A stretch of DNA of 30,768 nt from Nemertoderma westbladi (lineage: Eukaryota > Xenacoelomorpha > Nemertodermatida > Nemertodermatidae). This document shows, piece by piece, positions 10,496-21,120 of the stretch. The notes under the pieces were generated by a model. That model was not told the origin of the DNA, searched no databases, and was given only the letters and a program-made list of their open reading frames with translations. The stretch is taken from assembly GCA_032718475.1 (NCBI GenBank), contig JAUCBJ010001220.1:1-30768 (forward strand). Direction: 5' to 3'. Both the position numbers and the translations under genes were made by a program. The stretch's first letter is position 1; every line of letters begins with the position of its first letter.

Positions 10496-10984
10496 CCCCC
10501 TGTCTCTCTGTCTCTTGCATTTACAGTTACAATATAGCAGTATAGCAAACCTATCTAGGGGTTTGTTTCATGGCGAATTTTTTTTAATACATATCATTAT
10601 TATATCATTATCATATCATATTAGTAGTACATACATATCATTCCTATAAATATGGTAACATTACAAATACAAATTACGAGAATAAGAACAGAATGATATT
10701 TATGAATACCGTATGAAGATTGCATGTAAAACTATCAAAATTGGTAGTACTACCAATTTCGGCAGTAAAACTGCCAATATAGGTAAACTACCAAAATTGG
10801 TAATGTGCCTGACTGCCTGAGCCTGACTGACTGACCTATGCAATACACCAACCCAACACCATACGTCCATTGGCTATGAGGTTTATTTTATGTTTACAAG
10901 GTCAGATAGTCAATTCTGAGAGATACTGTTTATGTTAATTAATGGGATAGGGGTATATGTTGTTTGCTATCAGGCTATAGCAGT
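10496..10984. other. Gene-free segment
   Basis: No gene is seen. It contains A/T-rich ATCATT-type simple sequence near 10590-10650 and short inverted motifs ACCAAAATTGGTA near 10740-10800. Confidence 0.55.
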
Positions 10985-11345
10985 ATAGGCCTATATGATA
11001 AACAATTCATCAGGTTTGATAGATTTACCAGGATAGGCCTATTATAAACATGTTTGACTATATAAACCTGTAAACTAGACTAAAAATCAACAGATTAAAA
11101 CAGTAAAAAGACTTAATAGCGGGGTTGCTCAATTCACCCCAAGCAACCCCACAATAGGCTAATTGGTTTTACATCCTGCAATATAAATAATAAGTTCAGT
11201 TAAAATTATATAAATAAAATATAAGATATTAGTGAAGCTTAACTCACAGTTTAGCAGCCATCCTTGTATTGTATGCCTCATGTATCCGGCAGTCCGGTGT
11301 GAGTCAATAACCAACCACCTGTGCAACAGTGGTGGGTGGTCAACG
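10985..11345 (-). repeat. Dispersed repeat, copy 2 (inverted partner of 1110-1410)
   Basis: The reverse complement aligns with 1110-1410 through CACTGTTGCACAG, CTAAACTGTGAG, AATATCTTATATTTT, TATTTATATTGCAGGA and AAACCTGATGAATTGTTTAT. Its outer end abuts the fold-back element at 11367, which inserted next to or into it. The reading frames at 11159-11419 and 11232-11531 lie across the repeat and fold-back arm and are not accepted as genes. Confidence 0.85.
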
Positions 11346-11366
11346 TCTGAACATATGTGCGCGCAC

Positions 11367-12449
11367 GGGGGTTTGACTAAATACGCCACCGACAACCACC
11401 GACACCTTTCGCATACCACCGACTACCATCGACAACAAAAGACACAAACCGACACAAACCGACAGGTAAAATCACAAACCGACAGTATACTGACAACTTC
11501 GGCAATGTTAGTAAACTATTTCAGTACATGATTATACAATTTTTATTTCCAGTCCAAATATTTATAACAAATTATACCCAGTAAAAAATCCCCATGCATA
11601 ACGCATTAGTACATAGTACCACGTTGCAACATTCGTAAAAGGCTGAAAGGTGCGTGGAATGTTATTTAAGATTCGTGAAGCCTTCGTCAGTGGCTCGTCA
11701 GTCCGAATAATTTAGGTAACGAATGCGTATAGTATTCGTATCGCATGTGACTGTGTGAGATTTCACTTGTCAATATATTCGTGGCTCATCATTCGTGGCT
11801 CATGTGATACGAATGCTTCCACTCCACTCAAAAAATAATTCGTGGTTCATTCGTTCGTGGCACATCCGATATGAATGCATAGCCGCGCCACGCTTAAAAT
11901 TATTCGTGGTCCATTCGTGACGTGATGCATGCGATATGCGTGCAAAGCATTCTCAATTAGAGTACAAACTGTAATTTGGCCAATCACAATTCGACAAATA
12001 ATCGAACATGGTGTTATTTAGTTAGTATCGTTCAAAGGCGCTTTGAAAGCTTATGTAAAACTGTTCCCTTTACCAACATGCTTTATATAATATCTAGAGG
12101 TAATGTACTGTAGGCTAGGTGAGATAGCCTAAATAAAATGACAACATAAAACTACTGCAGTAACTTAGGGAACTACAGTATGTATGTAGGCACCGACCCC
12201 ACCCCCCCCCCCCCCCCCGTAGTTATACATATTTGTAGGATTAGTCAGTTAGTCAGTTACAGAGTTAGTAGTCATATTTGAACTGGAAATAAAAATTGTA
12301 TACCTAATCATGTACTGAACTGCTGAAATAGTTTACTAACATTGCCGAAGTTGTCGGTTTGTGATTTTACCTGTCGGTTTGTGTCGGTTTTGTGTCTTTT
12401 GTTGTCGGTGGTATGCGAAAGGTGTCGGTGGCGTATTTAGTCAAACCCC
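11367..12449. mobile_element. Fold-back element with CCGACA-rich arms, 1.08 kb
   Basis: The left arm (about 11367-11560) is the inverse of the right arm (about 12283-12449). Shared blocks include GGGGTTTGACTAAATACGCC, ACACCTTTCGCATACCACCG, CAGGTAAAATCACAAACCGA and CAATGTTAGTAAACTATTTC. GCGCAC stands directly outside both ends (11361-11366 and 12450-12455), giving a 6-bp target duplication. The arms are themselves repetitive, with many CCGACA/CCGACAACC motifs, as expected for subterminal transposase-binding sites. The interior has no reading frame. It carries ATTCGTGG-type repeats (11640-11960) and a C-run near 12200-12219. Confidence 0.92.
11640..11960. repeat. Interspersed ATTCGTGGCTCAT / GATACGAATGC motifs
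   Basis: Inside the fold-back element, ATTCGTGG followed by CTCAT, TTCAT or TCCAT recurs at least five times, mixed with GATACGAATGC, GATATGAATGC and CGTATCGCATG. The two motif types partly complement each other, so the interior may fold into several small hairpins. No tandem period is clear. Confidence 0.7.
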
Positions 12450-13083
12450 GCGCACGGTGCATACTCTGCTCTGACCCAAGACCATACTGCCATAATGACA
12501 ATAGGCAGATAACCCTACCCGGAAACCCGGCATGGCAGCCCGGGCTAGGTCAGTAGGCAGGTAGGCCTAGGTCTGTAGGTACAGCATGAAGCATTGTACT
12601 TGCAGACATGCGTACCGCCAGCGCCAGCACCCCCTCCCTACCTGCACCTGTCAGCCTGTGACGTGCATCGCAGTCAGGTACATGACATAAAATTAAATAA
12701 AGTCCAAATTTAAAAAAATTTATTTAAATTTGGATATATGAATTTAAATTTGGATGTAATTTCTTATCATCGTCGGGACGTGCTCAATTTCATTTGGAAA
12801 TGCCTATAATTTATTTTGGAAGTAAATAATGATATTTGAAAACTTTTCACCGTACGGTTTGAAAATTCACGGTACGGTTTTATTCCTAGATTCCTTTCTA
12901 TTTTCGCTGTATTCAAAATTGGATTTTTGATTTAAAATTAAAATTTAGATTTAATTTTGGACTTGCGATTTTGCCACACTGGTTAATCTATATTACTATA
13001 TATGTCTGTATGTAGCCCGTTAAGATGGATGTACTGCTGTACTGTTGATGGATTATTACTGTTACTGACAGACTGAGTAGTTA

Positions 13084-13447
13084 GTGCTACTTTAGGCCTA
13101 TTGTTATTGTTACTGGTACCAGCAGACCGGCACCCACCGGTATAGCCTGATAGCGGATGGATCTCAGTGACTCTTCCCTTAGTGAAACGGCAAGCGATAT
13201 TTTGAACTCAATTTCAGAACCAACAGACACAGACTTGAGTGTTCCGACAGTCCGACTCCGAGTTTGTGCTACTTTAGGCCTATTGTTATTGTTACTGGTA
13301 CCAGCAGACCGGCACCCACCGGTATAGCCTGATAGCGGATGGATCTCAGTGACTCTTCCCTTAGTGAAACGGCAAGCGATATTTTGAACTCAATTTCAGA
13401 ACCAACAGACACAGACTTGAGTGTTCCGACAGTCCGACTCCGAGTTT
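13084..13447. repeat. Perfect 182-bp tandem duplication
   Basis: Bases 13084-13265 and 13266-13447 are identical by eye, from GTGCTACTTTAGG to GACTCCGAGTTT. Each copy contains an ATG-initiated frame (first at 13158) beginning MDLSDSSLSETASDI and rich in Ser, Thr and Asp. The lack of differences implies a recent event or an assembly duplication. Confidence 0.97.
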
Positions 13448-13771
13448 AACTGGTACTTCAACCAGTCCACCACATTCTTCATCGACAAGCCATTGCGTCT
13501 CGCCGTCTCGGTGACCAGTACCCCTTAGAGTTACCGGCAAACGATGGAGGGGTAATGTGCCAGGAAAGCGTGGTCCATATAAGAAATTAGAAATGTTACA
13601 GCTGTACAGGGTTAATTGCAGGATCTTCTCTCATGCTTTTACTAAAAAAGTAGCAAGACGTATCACTGCTTCTTTCTATTAATTCAAGGGCGATCGCACC
13701 CAACCTTTTTTCGATATTACCACCAAGAGCACCAGCTAAAGCGACACAATGTTATTTTGATAAATTATCAG

Positions 13772-14041
13772 TCAATAGTTCTTTAAGAACAGTGTCGTTG
13801 AAAAATCGAGTGCATTCGTGTTCCAGTCATCAGTTTGGCAAGATACTGAGTGGTGAGCAACAGGGGTTTGGGTTTGAGTAGCTACATCAGTTACTGGTAT
13901 TGTTATATATGTAGAAGTAGAGGGAGCATCAGCATCGGGTAAGGTGCTTAAGATAGTGCTTGGTTGCTCATCCATTGCTACTTCAGACGGGTTTTCAAGT
14001 AAGTATTCAACCCGAAGTATACACCGAGAACATACTGACAT
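13772..14041 (-). CDS. Unidentified 89-residue protein fragment
   Basis: The minus-strand frame starts at ATG 14041 with MSVCSRC, giving an early C-x2-C. It continues as a Ser/Thr/Pro-rich linker containing DVATQTQTP and SVSCQTDD. Repeated TQT/CQT motifs of this sort are common in low-complexity linkers of transposon-encoded proteins (general experience, not a database result). It lies inside the candidate 12663-14682 element, so it could be a leftover exon of that element. No catalytic domain is seen and downstream frames are interrupted. It could also be chance. Confidence 0.35.
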   Translation of the reverse strand: MSVCSRCILRVEYLLENPSEVAMDEQPSTILSTLPDADAPSTSTYITIPVTDVATQTQTPVAHHSVSCQTDDWNTNALDFSTTLFLKNY

Positions 14042-14682
14042 ACTTTTTGTGTCGTTTGTCTCACGGTGGGGTTAGGAACGAGTTTCCTATTAACAAATAG
14101 TTAAGGTAAGACATCTTTATTTGTTTTGAAGCTTTTAAAGGGACCAATTTATATTGTACGTTATGCCACTTTTCCATATTGTAATTATGAATACTAATAC
14201 AACAACAACTTGGTAGGCTATCCATACACCTTTACTTCTTCCTTCGGTTAAATGCGACGCCATTCTGCCATTGCTTGTTAATATCAGAATATACCTTGAT
14301 TAGGAATTCAGACAGTTTGGCCTGTATATTGTAGCCTAATGAATATCAAATTACCTAGCCTAGCAGATACACTACAGTACTTATTCAGTCAACGTCTATT
14401 ATTGTATTGTGTAGGCCTACCACAGTACAGATAGGCCTACCTAAAACATGGAATTTGTTAACACTAAAGGCCAAAAACACTTATTATCACTTGCCAAATA
14501 TGTCTGTCTGTCCTAATGTATGTAATTTTCCTTAAAATCTCACAATTGAGTAATTTTGATAACTAACATTTTCAAAGATTTATGAAAATATTCAAATTTA
14601 AAAAAGAGTTTAAATTTAAATGGAAATATTTAAATTTGGACTTTATTTAATTTTATGTCATGTACCCGACTGCATCGTGCAC

Positions 14683-15629
14683 ATATCTGCATATACTGAC
14701 AGACTGAGTAGCGTTAGACCGGAGACAGATTTTTCCCGTAGCCGGACCGGATAAATTCCAAAAGTAGGTACCGGAGCCGGACCTGGTAAGTAAAACTGTA
14801 AAAAAATTATTGAGACCTGGCAGACTGGTACTGTGGTATGATCTACTGCCTACCGGACCGGCTGACCGGTCAGCCGGTACTATAACTGTATAATACGACC
14901 TGCTGACCTGCAGACCTGGCATGTTGTGTTGCAGTAGTCCACTAAATTTAGTCCGTCAAAAATGTGGAATGTCCTGTTGTCTGCAGTCTGGACTTTCTGA
15001 CTTTATTTTTACTTGTCTGCTTGTAAACCAGAAACCAGTACACGGTCAGTGTCAGACACAGACGGTACTGGTAGTATTATTAGATATTACAGCCAGACAG
15101 CAGTCAGGCAGTACAGTATTCAGTACTAGGCCTACCACCTACTGACCTACTGTATTAAACTAAACCTAACAATGATGCAATGGTAGAATGGTTGATAGCT
15201 TATTACTGTATTACAGTACCGGTATTAAATTATATAACATAGGCCTACTGAGTACTGACATAATGCTGTAATGGTTGCGGAAACAGAGTACAGGAGTAAC
15301 GAAACGATGCCTGCCTGCCTATCAGCCTATTGCCTAGCTGCCTAGTCCAGTACTGCAGTAGTCTACTGACTACTGGTCTACTTATCAGCTTATTGCTGTA
15401 CAGCTGTACTCACTACCGGCAACCGGTATGCCTACTCCATCCATGACATACAGCGATACAGGCATGCCATCCATGCAGACATGGGACATGGCTAGGCTAC
15501 ACTATCAGACCGAAACTAACTGACTACTGGTACAGGACTAACTGACTGCAGGACTAACTACCCTAACCCTACTGGGACTCCATAGGGCATAGGGCCTACC
15601 ACAGTACCAGCCTACTGCTATACTATCTG
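14683..15629. other. Gene-free, cryptically simple ACTG/CAGTA-rich DNA
   Basis: The segment is built largely from CAGTAC, TACTGAC, CTGACTACTG, CCTGCCTGCC and ACCGGTA words with no fixed period. No gene is recognised, and the frames at 14653-14922 and 14921-15145 reflect this simple composition. TAGGCCTAC hexamers occur near 15127 and 15241. Confidence 0.6.
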
Positions 15630-16271
15630 CAGTTGGGGAGAAGTTATATCTTCAATTGAGTTGAAATTTCAACTTTATTTTTTAAAATTCAACTTTTTAT
15701 TAAAATTCAACTTTTGGAGTAGGGTTTAAAATTCAACGTTTTTTTAAAATTCAACTTTTGGAGTTTACTTACATTTGGAAATACTGAAATATGGATTTGG
15801 AATCCATTACTGGTATTCCAAATGTATAATAATTATGACAAACAGTGGTTATTTAATACGTCTAATAAATTCCCGTAGTATTTCAGCTAATTTCCAATTA
15901 TTAGTCTTATTAAATTACCGCTGTATGTTATAATTATTATACATTTGGAATACCAGTCAGCCAGTAATGGATTCCAAATCCATATTTCAGTATTTCCAAA
16001 CCTTTCGTAAACTCCAAAAGTTGAATTTTAAAAAAAGTTGAATTTTAAACCTTACTCCAGTACTCCAAAAGTTGAATTTTAATAAAAAGTTGAATTTTAA
16101 ATTGTCTTTGTGTCTGTGTCTGTTAAGTGTCTGTGTCTGTGAGTTTCTGTGGTAAAACGAATACATGATCACTTTACCTGCCATTTTAGAGTTGAATTTA
16201 CAACTTCAAAGTTGAATTAAAAAAAAGTGTTAAATTTCAACTCAGTGGAAATTTGAACTTCTCCCCGACTG
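15630..16271. mobile_element. Fold-back element with AATTCAACTTTT arms, 642 bp
   Basis: The left end reads CAGTTGGGGAGAAGTT and the right end, inverted, CAGTCGGGGAGAAGTT. Both arms contain several AAAATTCAACTTTT units, then TTTCAGTATTTCC-type sequence, GGATTTGGAATCCATTACTGG and ATTCCAAATGTATAATAATT, folding around a centre near 15850-15925. The right arm carries about 110-130 extra bp (about 16100-16215) absent from the left arm. No clear target duplication was found. Confidence 0.88.
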
Positions 16272-17045
16272 TTGGGGGTCTTCTGGACTTCCTGCCATTT
16301 TAGAGTTGAATTTATTCTTATTCTTATTCATCAACATTTACTGCGCAAAGACATGTAATTATAAATTGAATAAAACATAATATAATAATTGTGAAATACT
16401 GGGAGTAAATAAAATAATAATAACTATATGGTGTTTATGGTATCATGCATGCAATGTGCAGATGGTGGACAGACGGGTAGTCCCATTACACTATCCACAA
16501 TTAAGTATAAAAAAAAATGTAAAGAGTTATGTAAAAATTTCTAAGTACTGAACCTACTAATTACTAAGTAAATAACTCACACTGAACTGCAAAATTTAAG
16601 TTGAAGTTAAGATTGGAAGTTTACTAAATCAAATAATGCTATGATACTAGACTAAAATAAGCTGACAATTATCCTACTGTTGTAGTGTATTGTCAAGAAA
16701 TATGTGAAATAAATTCAAAAGAATATAAAGGGTCAGTTACCTAGAAAAATACAATCATGCTTTCTTCACAGAAAATATCAATTCAGTTCCCACTGATGCG
16801 AAAATAGACCACCAAGGGATATGACACTCCGAGCTATAACTATACTGGAACCCCAAGAGAGTTTTTTTTAAGACTAAAATCAACAAATAACATACAATCA
16901 TATGGTAGGTAGACTTTACTTTAAGCGGTTTAGTGAATAAACCCCACCAATAGTTAGAGATGCCATGACAAATTATTTTCGCTTCATGGCATTTTAATTA
17001 ATTTCTAGGAGATATTTAATACAACATTTAGCCATTCAACCTTAA
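16272..17045. other. Gene-free segment
   Basis: No gene is recognised. It begins with a 24-bp direct repeat (16291-16314) of a sequence inside the preceding fold-back element and a TTATTC simple stretch. The remainder is A+T-rich and unremarkable; part of it may belong to the LTR of the following retroelement. Confidence 0.5.
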
Positions 17046-17415
17046 CATGTTACCTAACTCTGAGATAGGCAAACTAATTTTTTTTTGTATAAAAGGAAAA
17101 CTTTGGATAGAGAAAAGGGTTTTTTTTATGATTAAGAGTTTTAGTTCATGGTCCTATTATTTTCGGGGGTCTGGACTAGTGTATAGTTTGTATGTACAGT
17201 ATATATTTTGAGAGGATCCAATTGATAATATTAAACTGAAGTAAATGATCGGCGTTATATTAAATTTTATTGCGTTATTATTTGAAACATCACTAATTCT
17301 CTCAGGGGGGAATACTCTCACTGAGGGCGAACTAGCGGTCGGCTCAACCCAAATTACCACTACACACCCACAGCTCAGCGGGACCACGATAATAAACATT
17401 ACTGAGCTCGTGACA
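17046..17415 (+). repeat. Probable 5' LTR of the retroelement (start uncertain)
   Basis: The segment directly before the primer-binding site has LTR parts in the proper order. There is a TATA box TATAAAAGG near 17087-17095, an AATAAA near 17390, and an end in ACA immediately before TGG. A start at TGTTACC (17046) is only a guess from the TG...CA rule. No 3' LTR exists in the window to define the boundary, because the element is truncated. Confidence 0.5.
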
Positions 17416-17437
17416 TGGAGGTCCCACCGAGATTTTG
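17416..17437 (+). promoter_or_regulatory. Primer-binding site, complementary to a tRNA-Gln-type 3' end
   Basis: TGGAGGTCCCACCGAGATTT begins right after the putative LTR end. Its complement reads as T-arm, acceptor strand and CCA of a tRNA whose acceptor starts GGTCCCA, which fits animal tRNA-Gln. Reverse transcription of the retroelement would be primed here. Confidence 0.7.
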
Positions 17438-17520
17438 ATGCTGCGAGGATCGGTTTAAAGATACTGATTATAAGTTATAAATTTAACTGTGACAAATCTT
17501 ATAAAGAAACTACAGTATTA

Positions 17521-18960
17521 ATGTCTTCAAACAATAGAGAGAGGGGAGAAAGTGAATCGGACGTAGAAAACGAATCACCAACAATTACATTTCGAAGAAG
17601 TGGAGGAACAGAGTCACCTACAGCCATATTCAGTCGTGATGGAAGAAGATTTGTTGAAACAACACCAGTAACTCAGCGAGGAGAAATCAATGAAGAAAAT
17701 GTATACAGTAAGTACCCGAGCTATGAGCAAAGCATAATTACAAATACAAATAAAGTAAATAATAATATGCCTAGTACTGGTACTAGTGCCGTACAGTATT
17801 TGGATAGGTCTAATAATAGAACATATAGGCCTAATCTAATACGAGTGGGGGCCTACAGTATTTCGATCAGTCATATAACGATCATGATCGTACATATCGC
17901 AATGATAATTTGAGAATACCATTACCTGAACACGAACATAATTATCTAGAATATGAGGGTAATATATGCCTAGGGTCCACCTCCAATACTATTAAGCCCC
18001 CGATATTTACTGGTCAAGATAATGATGGCGACATTGAAGTGTTTCTGAATAAATTTGAGAGAGTGGCAAATGCTAATAACTGGAATTAACAAAAGCGGAG
18101 TCGCATTCTTCCAGCATGCCTAGAAGGTAGAGCATGTCTTTGGTTTGATCAACACGTAGCTAGATTGCGTAAATTAAATTACAGAAAATTAAGGGAGGAA
18201 TTGATGGACAGATTTTTGAGTAACGAAACACAATTTGAGAAATATAGAGAATTTCTAAACATAAAACAAGAAAAATCTGAAAGAGTAGATTAATTCATGG
18301 AACGGTTACTTAGAATAGCTAGGCGTGCCCTTTCTGCACAAACGCCTGATGAATTTTATCACCAAGTCAGGGATAGATTTTTACACTCCCGAGTTATAGA
18401 AAGAACAGGATCTTGCGATGTGATAGAAAGAGTATTGTCAGAAGCCAAGAGAGTTGAGGCTACAATACGTAGTGAAAATCCAGATCTTGAATTACCCCTT
18501 AGGCCCTTATTAGACAAGAGTTAACGACAGTATTGAATGAGCACTTAGCAGAGGCAGATTTAACCCGAAATCAGGTTTGAGATGTAGAGTTACGTAGGTT
18601 ACAAAATGCCATTGAACAGTTGAATAGACGAGTACAAGGAGTATCTCTAGGAAGCGACAATAGGTTTGTAGATAGGGAGATAGATGTCTCAGGCAAGGGA
18701 GTATCAAAATAGAAACCGTTACCCCCAACATAATAGTTACAATTATGCACGAGAGCCATAAGGGATGCTTCCCAAGGACGATGTTATTGATGTGATGGCA
18801 TTGGTCATTTAGCTCGTGATGGTGTATCTACCTTCAGAGTTACAAAGGAAAATCAGGTACCTAGATACAGAAATAACAATTATGAAAATCAAAGACAAGT
18901 TAGTCAAGATCAACAAGGAACAATTACATTGATAGAATCTAATAGAAATCCTCAAAATAA
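17521..18960 (+). pseudogene. gag: Retroelement gag, plus-strand copy A (disrupted)
   Basis: The likely start is ATG 17521 (MSSNNRERGESESD), followed by a Ser/Glu/Asn-rich region. A frameshift near 17840-17910 leads into a capsid-like domain with KPPIFTGQDNDGDIEVFL, a Leu/Trp-containing LEGRACLWFD block and LREELMDRF, matching the retrotransposon gag (capsid) layout of Ty3/gypsy elements. In-frame stops occur at TGGAATTAA (about 18088) and GTAGATTAA (about 18294). Near 18520 the frame shifts again into a Leu-rich heptad region that also has a TGA. A zinc knuckle C-x2-C-x4-H-x4-D lies near 18785-18825, with TGA between the first two cysteines. The knuckle would bind RNA in the intact protein. 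The element is clearly dead. Confidence 0.85.
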
Positions 18961-18981
18961 GGACCTGGTTCTTATAGTGAA

Positions 18982-18996
18982 AAGTAATTTGTTTGT
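18982..18996. repeat. Target-site duplication of the LINE (left)
   Basis: AAGTAATTTGTTTGT precedes the LINE. AGTAATTTGTTTTT follows its TAG tail at 20991-21004. The undisturbed minus-strand copy B reads GTAATTTGTTTGTAAGTGA at the corresponding place, so this is the insertion target. Confidence 0.85.
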
Positions 18997-20990
18997 CAGC
19001 TAAGAGGCATATCCCCCAGAAACCTAAACGAAAACAGTATGTGCCATGGCAAAACTCTGAGGTTACTTGTAAGAGAGAAGATCTTAAGATAGCCTACAAA
19101 GTTAAAACCGAACAACCAACAACCGAAAACATTAACAAGGTTGAGAAAGCTAAGGACGATCTTAAATTGGCCTACAACATCAGCCAGGAAAAGTACATAC
19201 AGGAAAAAACTGAAGCAATTACAATACAACTGCTCACATACAGCAACAATCAAGACTTACCTGGCAAACTGTAAATGAGGTATCTGGTCGGAAATGTTGT
19301 GCAAAGGGGCGCCTCAAAGCCGATAGTCCTGAAGAACGTGTTGGGAAGTGGAAAAATCACTTCAGTAACTTGCTTGGGCAGCCACCAAACATCGAGGTCA
19401 GCCCTACAAGGAAAATATATGACAAGACACTACCTATAGAAACAGGGGACTTCACACCTGCCGAACTCCAAAGAAGCATTAAAAGCACGTCCAATAATAA
19501 AGCGAGTGGATTAGATGAAATCCCAGCGGAGGTATGGAAAACCGGAGTGCTAAATAGACCATTATTGAATGTTTGCAACCGGATGTTAAAAGGGGAAAAG
19601 CCACCACCAATTTGGACTAAAGGTCAACTAAAGCCTCTCCCCAAGAAAGGTGACCTCGGCATACCAACAATCTATCGTGGGATCTGTCTGCTTGTGGTAG
19701 CTGCCAAAATATACAATAAAATGATTCTATATAGGATTAGGCCTCACATAGAGAAACTACTGCGTAAGAGCCAAAACGGATTTCGACCTACTGCATAAGA
19801 GCCAAAACGGATTTCGACCAAGTGGATCAACAATAGCTCAGATACTTGCACTACGGAGACTGATTGAAGGAATTAAGTCAAAGAATCTCCCCGCAGTCAT
19901 GACTTTTGTGGACTTCAAGAAGGCATTCGACTCCATCCATAGAGGTAAAATGCTTGAAATACTAAGAGCTTATGGAATACCAGAAGTAATTGTTTCTGGC
20001 ATTGGATTGTTATATTGTGACACAGAAGCGCAGGTACTCTCACCAGATGGTGAAACTGAGTTTTTCTCAATCCTGGCTGGCGTACTGCAAGGTGACACAT
20101 TAGCACCATTACTATTTGTAATTGTGCTGGATTATGCAATGAGGACGGCCACAAAGGGTGAAGATCTGGGATTCACACTTCAAGAATGCAGAAGTAGTAG
20201 ATATCCGGCAACTACAGTCACAGACACCGACTTTGCGGATGATATCGCCCTGCTCTCTAATACGCTAGCAGATGCACAGCTTCTACTAAATAAAGTGGAA
20301 AGGGCTGCTAAGGAGGTTGGATTGCATATAAATGCTACCAAGACCGAATTCATGACCTTTAATGTTGATGGAAACTTGACAACCATTGATAATAATCAAC
20401 TAAGGAAGGTTGATGACTTCCTTAGTTGGAAGGAAGATGGATAGAGAGTAGCAAAAAGGACATAGAAGTTAGGAAAGCAAAGGCTTGGGTAGCTCTATCA
20501 AAAATGGATACCATCTGGAAATCAGATCTCTCCAGGCACCTGAAGACTAAGTTCTTTCGAGCCACAGTGGAAAGTGTATTTTTATGCGGGGGTGAGACCT
20601 GGACAGTGGACACTGACTAAATCACTTGAACAACGAATTGATGGTTGCTACACAAGACTATACTAAGGGCAGCCCTATACATCAGCTGGAGACAACACAT
20701 GACAAATGCCGAGCTTTATGGTACAATACCACCTGTATCAACCACCCTCCGTGAACGCAGATTAAGATTCAGTGGGCACTGCTGGTGAAGTAAAGACGAG
20801 GTAATACCAGATCTACTTCTCTGGCAACCAACTCATGGAAAGCGTAGTCGTGGATGACCTGCCATAACATATATAGATCAACTTGAAAGGACTGAACTTG
20901 GGAGAAACGAAATTGCGACAACTATGGAGAATCAGGAAGCCTGGAAGGATCTCATTTCCACTGTCCGAGTTCGCTCGACCTAGTAGTAGT
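18997..20990 (+). pseudogene. LINE (non-LTR) reverse transcriptase, 5'-truncated and frameshifted
   Basis: Reverse-transcriptase motifs appear in order. They are SGLDEIPAEVW (about 19506), LKPLPKKGD (about 19630), QNGFRP (about 19773), FVDFKKAFDS (motif A, about 19905), GVLQGDTLAPLLF (motif B, about 20080), DTDFADDIALL (motif C FADD, 20232-20243) and KTEFMTF. The C-terminal part has ETWT, RRLRFSGHCW, a GRP-like segment and TYIDQL. The endonuclease domain is missing, as expected for 5' truncation. The frame is broken by stops and by a 31-bp tandem duplication at about 19757-19818. The 3' end is a (TAG)n run, typical of LINEs with short tandem tails. It sits in the protease region of the LTR element, flanked by a duplication of 13-15 bp. 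The clade is not assigned. A second copy of the 3' end lies at 29384-29662. Confidence 0.9.
19757..19818 (+). repeat. 31-bp tandem duplication inside the LINE RT
   Basis: CTACTGCGTAAGAGCC followed by AAAACGGATTTCGAC starts at 19757, and CTACTGCATAAGAGCC with the same continuation starts at 19788. The 31-bp step is not a multiple of three, so it breaks the RT frame just after the QNGFRP motif. Confidence 0.95.
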
Positions 20991-21120
20991 AGTAATTTGT
21001 TTTTAAGTGAGCCGACGATTACTGGGCAAGGCAAATTAATAGTTTCAGTACAAATTAACGAAACTATGTGTCTAGGCAACATGGATACGGGCAGTAGAGT
21101 AACCATACTTACCAAAAAAG
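20991..21120 (+). pseudogene. pro: Retroelement aspartic protease fragment, copy A
   Basis: After the LINE the LTR element resumes with SEPTITGQG, SVQINETMCLG and NMDTGSRVTILTKK. D-T-G is the active-site triad of retropepsins, which cleave the Gag-Pol polyprotein. Homology to copy B stops at about 21119, where the sequence passes directly into the downstream part of copy B on the other strand. Confidence 0.85.

Larger units (their letters stand above)
12663..14682. mobile_element. Candidate 2.0-kb element with about 50-bp inverted ends
   Basis: GTGCATCG-CAGTCAGGTACATGAC and then ATAAAATTAAATAAAGTCC at 12663-12713 returns in inverse at 14631-14682 with only a few differences. Both ends grade inward into AAATTTAAA-rich DNA (12713-12765 and 14580-14630). 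The interior holds the perfect 182-bp duplication and a minus-strand frame. I saw no target duplication outside the ends. Alternatively, these are two inverted copies of a small repeat. Confidence 0.55.

Noticed and set aside
17245-17520. Coding extension upstream of gag ATG 17521
   Set aside because: The open frame crosses the AATAAA, the LTR end and the primer-binding site, so it is non-coding leader.
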